Below are positions 1 to 8,232 of a DNA stretch of 37,383 nucleotides, piece after piece. This stretch comes from CAZWBR01 sp964632305 (GTDB lineage: Bacteria; Bacteroidota; Bacteroidia; Bacteroidales; Prolixibacteraceae): assembly GCA_964632305.1 (NCBI GenBank), contig CAZWBR010000039.1, positions 1 through 37,383 of the forward strand, written 5' to 3'. The first letter of the stretch is position 1. Each line of letters starts with the position of its first letter. Made by a program: the position numbers and the translations under genes. The notes under the pieces are model-generated. The model made no database searches. It was not told the origin of the DNA and worked only from the letters and a program-made list of their open reading frames with translations.

Positions 1-423
1 TACCACGAAGGTCATTTAAAAGACAAGGAAATTGTTATCAGTATTAGCAAAGCCATTGATTCCAGTGTGGAACTCCGCAATAAAAAAGAGCTTATCGACC
101 AATTTATTGACTCTTTGACCCCTTCAACCAATGTAGACGATGATTGGCACTCCTTTGTTGATGCGAAGAAAGTAGAAGAATTAGATCAAATTATTAACGA
201 TGAAAATTTGGATAAGGACGAAACATACAGGTTTATAACAAATGCTTTTCGTGACGGTTATGTTCAAACAACAGGAACAGCTATAAGCAAGGTTCTCCCA
301 CCTGTTTCAAGGTTTACACCAACAGGCGACCGCACAAAAAAAAGAGAATCAGTACTCGAAAAACTCGGCAGATTTTTCACGAAGTTCTGGGATATATCGG
401 GTGGCAGGTTTTTAAAGAACTAA
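1..423 (+). CDS. hsdR: Type I restriction enzyme R subunit (HsdR), C-terminal fragment
   Basis: The reading frame is open from base 1 to the stop at 421-423, so this is the last 140 residues of a longer protein cut by the window edge; a GTG at 67 is an internal codon, not a start. The sequence (NKKELIDQFIDSL, a WHSFVDAKKVEELDQII-like stretch, AFRDGYVQTTGTAI, LPPVSRF, then a basic KK-rich tail) matches what I know of the extreme C-terminal helical domain of type I restriction motor subunits, which helps hold HsdR on the HsdMS complex. The ATPase and nuclease domains would lie upstream and cannot be seen. Base use is clearly richer in A and T than the permease that follows, as expected for a defence gene moved by horizontal transfer. 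Whether the gene is intact upstream is unknown. Confidence 0.82.
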   Translation, partial: YHEGHLKDKEIVISISKAIDSSVELRNKKELIDQFIDSLTPSTNVDDDWHSFVDAKKVEELDQIINDENLDKDETYRFITNAFRDGYVQTTGTAISKVLPPVSRFTPTGDRTKKRESVLEKLGRFFTKFWDISGGRFLKN

Positions 424-539
424 CATAGACTCTGCAATTAAAGTGGTTATTCCGGTAATGCCCCCCTTTAAATTATTTTAGTAACTGCCCTGCACCTTTT
501 GTTTTCGTCCCGGTTTTCATTAAACCATAACGGAAACGC

Positions 540-547
540 TATATTTG
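540..547 (+). promoter_or_regulatory. Promoter -7 element (TATATTTG) of the permease gene
   Basis: TATATTTG fits the Bacteroidota -7 consensus TAnnTTTG, with a T-run about 22 bases upstream (514-517) as a weak -33. Transcription would start near 554, so the in-frame TTG at 545 lies inside the promoter and cannot be the start codon. This supports ATG 572. Confidence 0.6.
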
Positions 548-571
548 CATTTTATTCATCGAAAACAATTT

Positions 572-1969
572 ATGCAAAAGCAGGGCAATTTGGTCCGGAC
601 GTTGGGACTGGGCTATGTCATCGTGGTGGTGGTCGGTAATATTATCGGCTCGGGGGTTTACAAGAAGATCGCCCCGATGGCGGCTGAACTGCAGTCGCCC
701 ACTTGGGTGCTGGCCGCCTGGACCGTCGGCGGACTGATCACCCTGTTAGGGGCGCTGAGCAATGCCGAGGTGGCCGGACTGCTGGCCGATACCGGCGGCG
801 ATTTCGCCTATTACCAGAAGATCTACAACCGCTTCTTCGCCTTTATGTACGGCTGGTCGCTCTTCACCGTGATCCAGACCGCCGCCATCTCGTCGCTGGC
901 CTATATCTTTGCCCAGTCGCTCCACAGCATGGTCGCCTTACCGGAATTGCTGACCCAATGGCAGACCTTCTCGATCGGCGGGGTCTTTTACCCTTTCGCC
1001 GATTTCGGGATCAAACTCACCGCCATCGCGCTGATCGTGATCCTGACCATCGTCAATATTATCGGGCTCAAATCGGGGGCAGGGGTGAGCAAAGCCGTGC
1101 TTTACCTGGTCTTTGCCGGTATCTTTACCATTATCTTCTTCGGGTTGGGAAGCCCGGAAGCAAAATTATCGCAGGCCATCCAGCCATCGGCCGCGGTGCA
1201 ATCAACGGTGACGCTCTCCTCCTTCTTTACCGCGATGCTGGCCGCTTTCTGGGCTTACCAGGGATGGGTGACCGTCGGTTTTATCGGCGGCGAGGTGAAG
1301 GAGGCCAACCGCAATATCCCGAAAGGGATCCTGATTGGCGTCTTTATCGTCATCGCCATCTATCTGCTGGTCAATTTCACCTACCTGTCGCTGCTCTCCA
1401 TTCCCCAACTGGAGGCGATCCACCAGTCGGGCAACCAGATCGCGGCGGTGGAGGCGGTGCGCGGCTTTTGGGGCAATAGCGGGGTGTGGTTTATCTCGCT
1501 GCTGATCCTGGTCAGCACGCTGGGCTGCACCAACGCCACGATACTGGCCAGTGCCCGTCCCTATTTCGCGATGGCGCGCAAGAAGCTCTTCTTTCAAAGC
1601 GTTGGTCACCTGAACCAGGCCAATGTTCCCTCCAACTCGCTGATCTGGCAAGGGGTATGGGCCTCGCTGCTGGTGCTCTCGGGCACCTTCGACCAGCTGA
1701 CCGACATGGTGATCTTCGCGGTGTTTATTTTTTACGGCGCTACCACGGTGGGTGTTTTTATCCTCCGTCGCAAGATGCCCGATGCCCATCGCCCCTATAA
1801 GGCGTGGGGATACCCGGTCGTTCCGGCTATCTTTATCCTCTTCTGTCTTATCCTGTTTTTCAACACCATCATCACCCGCCCACGGGAGGCCGCCATCGGG
1901 TTAACGCTGATCCTGGCGGGTATCCCGGTCTACTGGTACATGAAAAAAAGATATTCCGGGGAGGAATAG
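572..1969 (+). CDS. APC-superfamily amino-acid permease
   Basis: A protein of 465 residues with about twelve hydrophobic segments and almost no soluble domain. The first helix carries the family signature GNIIGSGVYK (residues 22-31), in which the unwound G-S-G binds the amino-acid main chain in APC-superfamily antiporters and symporters. Further features typical of the family are the AFWAYQGW segment near the middle and the HRPYKAWGYPVVP motif before the last helices. It would import or exchange an amino acid across the inner membrane; the substrate cannot be told from sequence. The start at 572 (MQKQGN) is chosen because the longer frame runs through the promoter. The coding sequence is GC-rich compared with the hsdR fragment before it. 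It stands alone as a single-gene unit, convergent with the next gene. Confidence 0.85.
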   Translation: MQKQGNLVRTLGLGYVIVVVVGNIIGSGVYKKIAPMAAELQSPTWVLAAWTVGGLITLLGALSNAEVAGLLADTGGDFAYYQKIYNRFFAFMYGWSLFTVIQTAAISSLAYIFAQSLHSMVALPELLTQWQTFSIGGVFYPFADFGIKLTAIALIVILTIVNIIGLKSGAGVSKAVLYLVFAGIFTIIFFGLGSPEAKLSQAIQPSAAVQSTVTLSSFFTAMLAAFWAYQGWVTVGFIGGEVKEANRNIPKGILIGVFIVIAIYLLVNFTYLSLLSIPQLEAIHQSGNQIAAVEAVRGFWGNSGVWFISLLILVSTLGCTNATILASARPYFAMARKKLFFQSVGHLNQANVPSNSLIWQGVWASLLVLSGTFDQLTDMVIFAVFIFYGATTVGVFILRRKMPDAHRPYKAWGYPVVPAIFILFCLILFFNTIITRPREAAIGLTLILAGIPVYWYMKKRYSGEE

Positions 1970-2020
1970 TGACTCCCGTTTCCGACGAATATTCCATGGA
2001 CCTTCAATAGTTTGTCCGTG

Positions 2021-2093
2021 CTTCTTCCGTACTGTAACAGTACAGAAAGAGTACAGAAACTGTACAGAAACAGTACGGAAAGTCCGAAGAAGG
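2021..2093. repeat. Intergenic 11-bp repeat element A (four units plus inverted copy)
   Basis: Four adjacent 11-bp units occupy 2039-2082: AGTACAGAAAG, AGTACAGAAAC, TGTACAGAAAC, AGTACGGAAAG. An inverted copy, TTCCGTACTGT (2025-2035), is the exact reverse complement of 2070-2080, and its inner part also pairs with unit 1 (GTACTGT, one base, ACAGTAC). The trailer TCCGAAGAAGG (2083-2093) pairs in part with CTTCTTC at 2021-2027. The element fills the junction between two convergent genes, and I see no ordinary hairpin-plus-T-tract terminator there. It belongs with elements B and C. Confidence 0.85.
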
Positions 2094-2113
2094 AGGCTGG
2101 GGAAGCCTGAATT

Positions 2114-3415
2114 TTACCGGTTCACCGAATTGATGGTCCGGTAACCAATCAGCTTGTCGTAACGCGAGGAGAAATCGCGGTAATAGACCAGTAGGTGGTA
2201 ATCGTTTTCGGTTTCCACATGACTGCCTTCGAAGAGGGTGTGATTGATGACCTGGCTATCTTTTTCGATATAAACATAGCGGTAATCGTAAAAGCCCTGT
2301 TTCAGCAGGAGGGTAGCTTCGTAGAGTTTCGATTCGGGATTGTGCTTCATCCGGTTGGAGGGGGTGCAGCGCCAGTCGCTCAGCGCCCCGAAGACATAGA
2401 TCTCGCCGCCGGTGAAGAGGGTAGGGGTTTCGAGCGAGAAGCGGACCAGCATATAATCCGACTCGAGGTCGGCATCTTCGGCCCGGTCGTTCTTGACCAG
2501 GTAGTGGCCGTTCAGATCGTCGCCGACCCGGTAGGTCTCCTCCCGGGTGATCCGGTCGGGGAAGAGGCGGACTTGATAATAGGGATCGAGGTACTGAATC
2601 TCCTGAACTCCCCGCCCGTTGATCCGCAGATTCTTGGTGTCGAAATTGCGGAATTCGTTGCCTCCCGCGAAGACATTCTCCTTGTTGTAGTTATAATCCA
2701 GTTGGTTCTGCCGGATAAAGAGGGGCTTCAGGTTGGTGATGCAGTTATCGGTTTGCGAATTTTGCATCACGACCACCTTAACCTCGTTGCGCGGATCGCG
2801 GATGGAGATGTTCGGGTGATTGATGACAAAATCGACCTCCTGGTCGGGACCTCTGAAACCATCGAAGGTGGCTTTTTTTACTTCACCCGCGATCCCGACC
2901 TTGGGCTCGACCACGTAGAAGCGGCGGGTCAGCACGGGGGTCTGGCGTTTATTCCCTTCCCAGACTGAAAGCAGGTAGTTTCCCGAGATCAGCAGCCGCG
3001 CTTCCTCGTTGGGCAGCACGAGCTGGTAATTGATATAGGGGAGGGTGGTGTTGATCGAGAAGGCGTAATCGTTGATTGGGTTATCGGGGAAACCTTCCAT
3101 ATATTCCTGGGGAACCAGCCTTGACGGGTTCCAGTCGGCATCGCAGTGGGCAATGGTGTAGTAATAGTTTCTGGTGTCGGGCGAAAGATCGTCGAATTTG
3201 AGCAGGAGCCGCTGGTCCGATCCCAGCTCGATGACCGGCATCGAAAACTCCCATCCTTCCCTGAAGAATTGTACCGATTTGATTTTATCGTTGTTAATGA
3301 CACTTTCAGCTTTGGAATCTTTCACGGGTAGCGTGGCTGATGTCGTACCGGTTGTCAGCCAAAGCATTATCGGCAGGATGACTATCGTGACAATGGAAAA
3401 ACTGTTCTTCAACAT
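2114..3415 (-). CDS. DUF5103 family protein, type IX secretion system plug-like
   Basis: A protein of 433 residues starting with a clear signal peptide (basic start, hydrophobic core to about residue 24, then TTGTTSATL). The body is beta-rich, with the conserved stretches YYYTIAHCDADWNPS, NDYAFSINT, YINYQLVLPN, RFYVVEP and a C-terminal DYRYVY region. This is the DUF5103 family; a member in Flavobacterium was described as the Plug protein bound to the SprA translocon of the type IX secretion system, where it closes the periplasmic side of the channel. It is therefore probably a periplasmic partner of the T9SS. No other T9SS gene lies nearby, which is usual because these genes are scattered. 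It is transcribed alone, convergent with the permease and divergent from nqrA. The family call is firm; the exact role here is inferred. Confidence 0.78.
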   Translation of the reverse strand: MLKNSFSIVTIVILPIMLWLTTGTTSATLPVKDSKAESVINNDKIKSVQFFREGWEFSMPVIELGSDQRLLLKFDDLSPDTRNYYYTIAHCDADWNPSRLVPQEYMEGFPDNPINDYAFSINTTLPYINYQLVLPNEEARLLISGNYLLSVWEGNKRQTPVLTRRFYVVEPKVGIAGEVKKATFDGFRGPDQEVDFVINHPNISIRDPRNEVKVVVMQNSQTDNCITNLKPLFIRQNQLDYNYNKENVFAGGNEFRNFDTKNLRINGRGVQEIQYLDPYYQVRLFPDRITREETYRVGDDLNGHYLVKNDRAEDADLESDYMLVRFSLETPTLFTGGEIYVFGALSDWRCTPSNRMKHNPESKLYEATLLLKQGFYDYRYVYIEKDSQVINHTLFEGSHVETENDYHLLVYYRDFSSRYDKLIGYRTINSVNR

Positions 3416-3537
3416 TTTTTTGAAAATTGGGTTAAACAGAGCGATGCGCCATTTTAAGTTTTTGTTAAATCTAATAAATGGTCGAATAAAATATTGAATA
3501 TTTGAGGGTTAATCCGGGTTTTAAATTGAGTTAAAAA

Positions 3538-3568
3538 TTGTGATTAACTGTTCAAATGCTTATTTTTG
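3538..3568 (+). promoter_or_regulatory. Promoter of the nqr operon
   Basis: TTG at 3538-3540, a 20-base spacer and TATTTTTG at 3561-3568 fit the Bacteroidota promoter. Transcription would start near 3575, about 22 bases before the nqrA ATG at 3597. The open frame beginning at 3540 starts inside the promoter, so its first 19 residues are not translated. Confidence 0.7.
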
Positions 3569-3596
3569 TGCCTCAAATTTAACACCAATCTTTACA

Positions 3597-4949
3597 ATGT
3601 CAAAAGTTATCAAGCTCAAGAAAGGTTTAGATATCCGGATTAAGGGCGAAGCCGCCAATGTTCTGGAACATATCGATCGGCCTGAGACCTTTGCCATCAA
3701 ACCCGCAGATTTCCAAGGATTGATCCCGAAGCTGACTGTCAAGGTCGGCGATCAGGTCAAAGCCGGTACGCCACTTTTTTTTGATAAATATCAGCCCGAA
3801 GTACAGTATGTTTCTCCGGTAAGCGGCGAGGTGATCGCCATTAACCGCGGTGAGCGTCGTCGGGTTCTCGATGTTGTGGTCAAAGCTGATGCTGCCAATG
3901 CTTCCGAGGAATTCCGCAAGGTTGATCCGCAAACCATCAGCGCTGATGAGGTCAAGGAGGAGTTGTTAAAATCGGGATTATGGCCGGCCATCAAGATGCG
4001 TCCCTTCGGGATTGTGGCCAGACCGACCGATCAGCCCAAAGCCATCTTCATCTCATGCTTCGACAGCTCTCCATTGGCTCCCGACTATGATTTTGTCTAC
4101 CAGGGAGAAGAACAGAACTGGCAGTCAGGGATTAACGCCCTCTCCAAATTATGCGGGGGTAAAGTAAGCCTTGGCCTCTCGGCAAAAAAAGCGAACAAGG
4201 TGTTTGCCGCTACCAAAGGCGTTGAGCTGAACTATTTTGATGGTCCGCATCCGGCAGGTAATGTTGGGATTCAGATTGCCAACGTGTCGCCTATCAATAA
4301 AGGCGAAGTGGTTTGGACCATTACCCCTCAGGAAGTGATCACGATTGGGAAGCTGTTCCTGACCGGAAAATATGATGCTTCGCGTATTGTCGCACTGGTT
4401 GGTTCGGAAGTAAAAGAAGCCAAATATTATCGTTTCTGGCAGGGAGCTAACCTGTCGGGGCTGATCAAAGGCCGTCTGGCCAATGACCATGTCCGAATCA
4501 TCAGTGGAAATATCCTTACCGGTTGTCAGGTTTCGCCCGACAGCTACCTTGGATTTTACGATGCGATGATCTCGGTGATCCCGGAAGGCGATTATTTCGA
4601 GATGTTTGGATGGGCGGTCCCCGGTTTCGGGAAGTTCTCCCCATCGCGCACCTTCTTCTCCTGGCTGGGTTCCGGCAAGAAAAAATATGTGCTCGATACC
4701 AATAAACACGGCGAAGAAAGGGCTTTTGTCCTTTCCGACGAATACGAAAAGGTATTGCCTATGGATATTCTTCCGGTTTATCTGCTGAAAGCCATTCTGG
4801 CCAACGATATCGACCGGATGGAACAACTGGGGATTTACGAGGTGATTGAAGAAGATCTGGCTCTTTGCGAGTATATCTGTACTTCAAAAATCAAGGTACA
4901 ATCGATACTGCGCAACGGTATCAATTCGATGATTAAAGAACTGAGTTAG
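3597..4949 (+). CDS. nqrA: Na+-translocating NADH:quinone reductase subunit A
   Basis: A soluble 450-residue subunit of the sodium-pumping NADH:ubiquinone (here probably menaquinone) oxidoreductase. The opening SKVIKLKKGLDIRIKG is the standard NqrA N-terminus, followed by a lipoyl/biotinyl-like region (KVGDQVKAGTPLF, YVSPVSGEVIAINRGERR) and the long C-terminal quinone-proximal domain. NqrA sits on the cytoplasmic face of NqrB and carries no cofactor. The start at ATG 3597 follows the promoter and matches the family's usual length. It is the first gene of nqrABCDEF, with an 88-base gap before nqrB that holds a hairpin. The full complex couples NADH oxidation to outward sodium pumping, which is common in Bacteroidales. 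Confidence 0.95.
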   Translation: MSKVIKLKKGLDIRIKGEAANVLEHIDRPETFAIKPADFQGLIPKLTVKVGDQVKAGTPLFFDKYQPEVQYVSPVSGEVIAINRGERRRVLDVVVKADAANASEEFRKVDPQTISADEVKEELLKSGLWPAIKMRPFGIVARPTDQPKAIFISCFDSSPLAPDYDFVYQGEEQNWQSGINALSKLCGGKVSLGLSAKKANKVFAATKGVELNYFDGPHPAGNVGIQIANVSPINKGEVVWTITPQEVITIGKLFLTGKYDASRIVALVGSEVKEAKYYRFWQGANLSGLIKGRLANDHVRIISGNILTGCQVSPDSYLGFYDAMISVIPEGDYFEMFGWAVPGFGKFSPSRTFFSWLGSGKKKYVLDTNKHGEERAFVLSDEYEKVLPMDILPVYLLKAILANDIDRMEQLGIYEVIEEDLALCEYICTSKIKVQSILRNGINSMIKELS

Positions 4950-4963
4950 TCTTCCCTAAAGCA

Positions 4964-5003
4964 AAACTTCCGGAATGTCAGGCGTTTTCCTGTAAGGAAG
5001 TTT
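4964..5003 (+). promoter_or_regulatory. Hairpin in the nqrA-nqrB gap
   Basis: AAACTTCC (4964-4971) pairs perfectly with GGAAGTTT (4996-5003), and an inner CAGG (979-982 of the same thousand) pairs with CCTG (989-992). No T-tract follows, so it is not an obvious terminator. A role in transcript processing or in setting the ratio of nqrA to the other subunits is possible but unproven. Confidence 0.4.
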
Positions 5004-5037
5004 CATAAGGAGCGTAAAAAATTAAAATATAAATCGA

Positions 5038-6189
5038 GTGAAAGCATTAAGAAATTGGTTCGATAAACAAAAGCCCAGCTTTGAAAAAGGCGGGAAATAC
5101 CACCGGTTTAAATCCGGCTTTGGCGCCATCGAGACCTTCCTCTTCGTTCCGAACCACACCAACAAGCAAGGCACTCATGTCCGTGACTACACGGACCTGA
5201 AACGGACCATGACCGTGGTGATCCTGGCTCTGATCCCCGCCCTGTTGTTTGGGATGTACAATGTCGGTTATCAGCATTTTATTGCGACCGGACAGGAAGC
5301 TGCTTTATGGCCTTCTTTTTGGTACGGTTTTCTGCGGGTCCTTCCGCTGCTGATCGTATCTTACGTGGTTGGTCTGGGCATTGAGATTGCTGCGGCCCAG
5401 ATGCGCGGCCACGAAGTGAATGAAGGTTACCTGGTGACCGGGATGCTGATCCCGCTGATCCTGCCGGTGACCACCCCTCTGTGGATGGTGGCTATTGCCG
5501 TTGCATTTTCCGTCATCTTCTCTAAAGAAGTATTCGGCGGAACGGGGATGAACATCTGGAACCCGGCCCTGGTAGCCCGTGCCTTCCTGTTCTTCGCCTA
5601 TCCTTCACAACTGTCGGGCGACTCGGTATGGGTCAGCACCGGCGGAGATAAACTGGTTGACGGCTTCTCGGGCGCTACCCCGATGGCACAGGCTGCAGCC
5701 GGACACGAAACTACCTATTCCACGATGGACATGTTCCTGGGCTTTATGCCCGGTTCGGTGGGTGAGACCTCTAAATTAGCGATTCTTATTGGCCTGGTTA
5801 TCCTTCTCTGGACGGGTATTGGCAGCTGGAGAATCATCCTTTCTACCATCCTTGGCGGATTGGGCGTTGGTTTACTGTTCAACCTGATCGGAGCCAATGC
5901 TTATATGCAGATCCCGGCCTGGCATCACCTGTTGATGGGCGGTTTCCTCTTCGGCGCTGTCTTTATGGTCACTGATCCGGTTTCCGGGGCTCAGACCAAC
6001 ACCGGTAAATGGATCTACGGCGCTCTGATCGGAATCTTTGCCATCCTGATCCGCGTGGTCAACCCGGCTTATCCTGAAGGGATGATGCTGGCCATCCTGA
6101 TCATGAATATGTTTGCCCCGCTGATCGACTACTATGTCGTTGAGGCCAATATCAAACGCAGGATGAAACGCGCAATTGTTAAAGCTTAA
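5038..6189 (+). CDS. nqrB: Na+-translocating NADH:quinone reductase subunit B
   Basis: A 383-residue integral membrane subunit with about ten hydrophobic helices. The motif DGFSGATP contains SGAT at residues 211-214; in NqrB proteins the Thr of this motif carries FMN covalently by a phosphoester bond, so T214 is the predicted site. GGTGMNIWNPALVARAF (about 167-183) and the MVTDPVSGAQTNTGKWIYG segment are further family signatures. The start codon is GTG at 5038 and gives the conserved beginning MKALRNWFDKQKPSFEKGGK; no nearby ATG fits as well. NqrB holds the quinone site region and is part of the sodium channel. It lies 11 bases before nqrC in the same operon. Confidence 0.95.
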   Translation: MKALRNWFDKQKPSFEKGGKYHRFKSGFGAIETFLFVPNHTNKQGTHVRDYTDLKRTMTVVILALIPALLFGMYNVGYQHFIATGQEAALWPSFWYGFLRVLPLLIVSYVVGLGIEIAAAQMRGHEVNEGYLVTGMLIPLILPVTTPLWMVAIAVAFSVIFSKEVFGGTGMNIWNPALVARAFLFFAYPSQLSGDSVWVSTGGDKLVDGFSGATPMAQAAAGHETTYSTMDMFLGFMPGSVGETSKLAILIGLVILLWTGIGSWRIILSTILGGLGVGLLFNLIGANAYMQIPAWHHLLMGGFLFGAVFMVTDPVSGAQTNTGKWIYGALIGIFAILIRVVNPAYPEGMMLAILIMNMFAPLIDYYVVEANIKRRMKRAIVKA

Positions 6190-6200
6190 AACATCTGATC

Positions 6201-6902
6201 ATGGATAGGAACGGAAATACATATACATTTATCTATGCTGCGGTAATGGTAGTATTGGTTGCGGCGGTTTTAGCCGTAGCTGCTGTACAGCTCAAGCCGG
6301 CACAGGATAGGAATACTGAGATTGAAAAAATGCAAAGCGTCCTGAAATCGGTCAATATTGAGGCCGGAGCAGATCAGGCTGCCGACATTTTCAAGAAAAC
6401 CTTCACCGAGATCTATTGCGTGAACAGCAAAGGGGAAAAAGTGGAAGGCGATGCCTTTAATATCGACCTGAAAGTGGAACATGCCAAACCGGTTGAAGAG
6501 CGTAAACTCCCGGTTTATGTGGCTGATCTGGGCGAAAAAGGGAAGAAGTTCATTATCCCGTTAAGGGGTGCCGGACTTTGGGGCCCGATCTGGGGATATA
6601 TCTCGCTGAACGACGATCTGAAAACGGTCTTCGGAGCCAGCTTCGGCCATCAGGGCGAGACGCCCGGCCTCGGTGCTGAGATTAGTACTCCGGTTTTCCA
6701 AAAACCTTTTGAAGGCAAGGCTATCTTCGATGAAAGCGGAAAATTCACTTCCATCACCGTGGCTAAAGCCGGAGAGATCGCTGATCCCAAGAGCAGCGTC
6801 GATGCCATCTCGGGAGGAACGATTACCAGTAAAGCCCTTCAGAAGATGCTTTACGATGATTTGTCAACTTATCAGGAATTCCTGAAATCTTTAACGAAAT
6901 AG
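6201..6902 (+). CDS. nqrC: Na+-translocating NADH:quinone reductase subunit C
   Basis: A 233-residue protein with one N-terminal membrane helix (about residues 8-28) and a large extracytoplasmic FMN-binding domain. The C-terminal motif is SGGTITS (residues 204-210), a variant of the family's SGAT-type flavinylation motif; T207 is the expected covalent FMN site. LWGPIWGYISL and GHQGETPGLGAEI are conserved NqrC segments. The protein passes electrons from the NqrD/E iron site to the FMN of NqrB. It needs the flavin transferase ApbE, which is not in this window. nqrD begins two bases after its stop, indicating coupled translation. Confidence 0.94.
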   Translation: MDRNGNTYTFIYAAVMVVLVAAVLAVAAVQLKPAQDRNTEIEKMQSVLKSVNIEAGADQAADIFKKTFTEIYCVNSKGEKVEGDAFNIDLKVEHAKPVEERKLPVYVADLGEKGKKFIIPLRGAGLWGPIWGYISLNDDLKTVFGASFGHQGETPGLGAEISTPVFQKPFEGKAIFDESGKFTSITVAKAGEIADPKSSVDAISGGTITSKALQKMLYDDLSTYQEFLKSLTK

Positions 6903-6904
6903 TT

Positions 6905-7555
6905 ATGAGCGAAAAAGAAGCACTCTTTTCAAAAAAGAACATAAAGCTGCTCAGCGAACCGTTGAGCTCCAAGAACCCGATCACGGTTCTGGTTCTGGGT
7001 ATCTGCTCCGCTTTGGCAGTTACCGCACAATTGAAACCGGCATTTGTAATGTCAATCTCGGTGATGATTGTGACCGCATTCTCCAACCTGATTATTTCGC
7101 TCCTTCGAAATACTATCCCCAACCGGATCCGCATCATCGTTCAGCTGGTGGTGGTGGCCGCGCTGGTTATCCTGGTCGACCAGGTATTGAAGGCTTACGT
7201 TTACGACGTGAGCAAACAACTCTCGGTTTTCGTTGGGTTGATCATTACCAACTGTATCCTGATGGGACGTCTCGAAGCTTTCGCCCTGGGCAATAAACCC
7301 TGGCCTTCGTTCCTCGACGGCATCGGTAACGGCGCCGGTTACGGATTGATCCTGTTGATCATTGGTTTCTTTCGCGAATTGTTCGGTTCCGGCTCACTGT
7401 GGGGATACCAGATTATTCCCGATAGCTGGTACATCGCCAATGGCGGCTGGTACTCCAATAACGGGATGATGATCCTTCCCCCGATGGCACTGATCACTGT
7501 GGGAACCATTATCTGGATACAGAGAAGTAAAAAGCGTGAATTAATAGAGGATTGA
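6905..7555 (+). CDS. nqrD: Na+-translocating NADH:quinone reductase subunit D
   Basis: A 216-residue membrane protein with about six helices, related to NqrE and to RnfE. The segments NPITVLVLGICSALAVT, VGLIITNCILMGR and ALGNKPWPSFLDGIGNGAGY are characteristic; the Cys in ITNCILMGR is one of the residues that, with its NqrE counterparts, holds the intramembrane iron centre between the two subunits. It starts two bases after nqrC and is followed 24 bases later by nqrE. The C-terminal IQRSKKRELIED is a short cytoplasmic tail. Confidence 0.94.
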   Translation: MSEKEALFSKKNIKLLSEPLSSKNPITVLVLGICSALAVTAQLKPAFVMSISVMIVTAFSNLIISLLRNTIPNRIRIIVQLVVVAALVILVDQVLKAYVYDVSKQLSVFVGLIITNCILMGRLEAFALGNKPWPSFLDGIGNGAGYGLILLIIGFFRELFGSGSLWGYQIIPDSWYIANGGWYSNNGMMILPPMALITVGTIIWIQRSKKRELIED

Positions 7556-7579
7556 TCCTCCTAAAGAAAATATCAGGAT

Positions 7580-8197
7580 ATGGAAAATTATCTTAATCTG
7601 TTTGTCCGGTCGGTATTTCTCGACAACATGGTTTTTGCCTACTTCCTCGGGATGTGTTCATTCCTGGCAGTATCCAAATCCGTTAAGACCGCTACCGGGC
7701 TGGGTCTGGCCGTGATCTTCGTTCAGACCATCACCGTTCCGGTCAACTATCTTCTCGAGAACTATGTTTTGAAAGAAGGAGCCCTGAAATGGATGGGCGA
7801 TAGCTTCGCTACCCTCGATCTGAGCTTCCTAAGTTTCATCATGTTTATCGCCATCATCGCCGCTATGGTGCAGTTGGTCGAAATGATCGTCGAGAAATTT
7901 GCTCCGGCGCTCTATACCAACCTGGGGATCTTCCTCCCGCTGATCGCTGTTAACTGTGCTATCCTTGGCGGATCGCTCTTTATGCAGCAGAAGGAGTTTG
8001 TCAACCTGGGCGAAGCCACCGTTTACGGCGTTGGTTCGGGTACCGGCTGGTTCCTGGCCATCATCTCTATTGCCGCCATCCGTGAAAAGATCAGGTATTC
8101 GAATGTTCCGGCCCCTTTGCGCGGATTAGGGATCTCGTTTATCATTACCGGATTGATGGGGTTGGCCTTTATGGGCTTCATGGGCATTAAATTGTGA
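7580..8197 (+). CDS. nqrE: Na+-translocating NADH:quinone reductase subunit E
   Basis: A 205-residue membrane protein with six helices in an inverted-repeat fold shared with NqrD. FVRSVFLDNMVFAYFLGMCSFLAVSKSV at the start and FLPLIAVNCAILGGSLF in the middle contain the two cysteines (MCSF and VNCAI) that bind iron together with NqrD. ENYVL near residue 50 is also conserved in the family. It sits between nqrD and nqrF with short gaps (24 and 35 bases), so it is in the same transcript. Confidence 0.95.
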   Translation: MENYLNLFVRSVFLDNMVFAYFLGMCSFLAVSKSVKTATGLGLAVIFVQTITVPVNYLLENYVLKEGALKWMGDSFATLDLSFLSFIMFIAIIAAMVQLVEMIVEKFAPALYTNLGIFLPLIAVNCAILGGSLFMQQKEFVNLGEATVYGVGSGTGWFLAIISIAAIREKIRYSNVPAPLRGLGISFIITGLMGLAFMGFMGIKL

Positions 8198-8232
8198 TTT
8201 TCACAGTAAAACAAAAATAAACTGTCAGAAAA

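Noticed and set aside
545..571. N-terminal extension of the permease from TTG 545
   Set aside because: The TTG is part of the TATATTTG promoter element, so these codons precede the transcript start. The same reasoning rejects starts at 3540, 19360, 24675 and 32282.
2039..2082. CRISPR array
   Set aside because: Units are only 11 bp and directly adjacent with no spacers; the same holds for the arrays at 10542 and 33538. No cas genes are present.
2195..2968. 257-codon plus-strand frame
   Set aside because: It lies wholly opposite the DUF5103 gene, has low-complexity Val/Ile/Glu/Asp composition typical of antisense frames, and no promoter.
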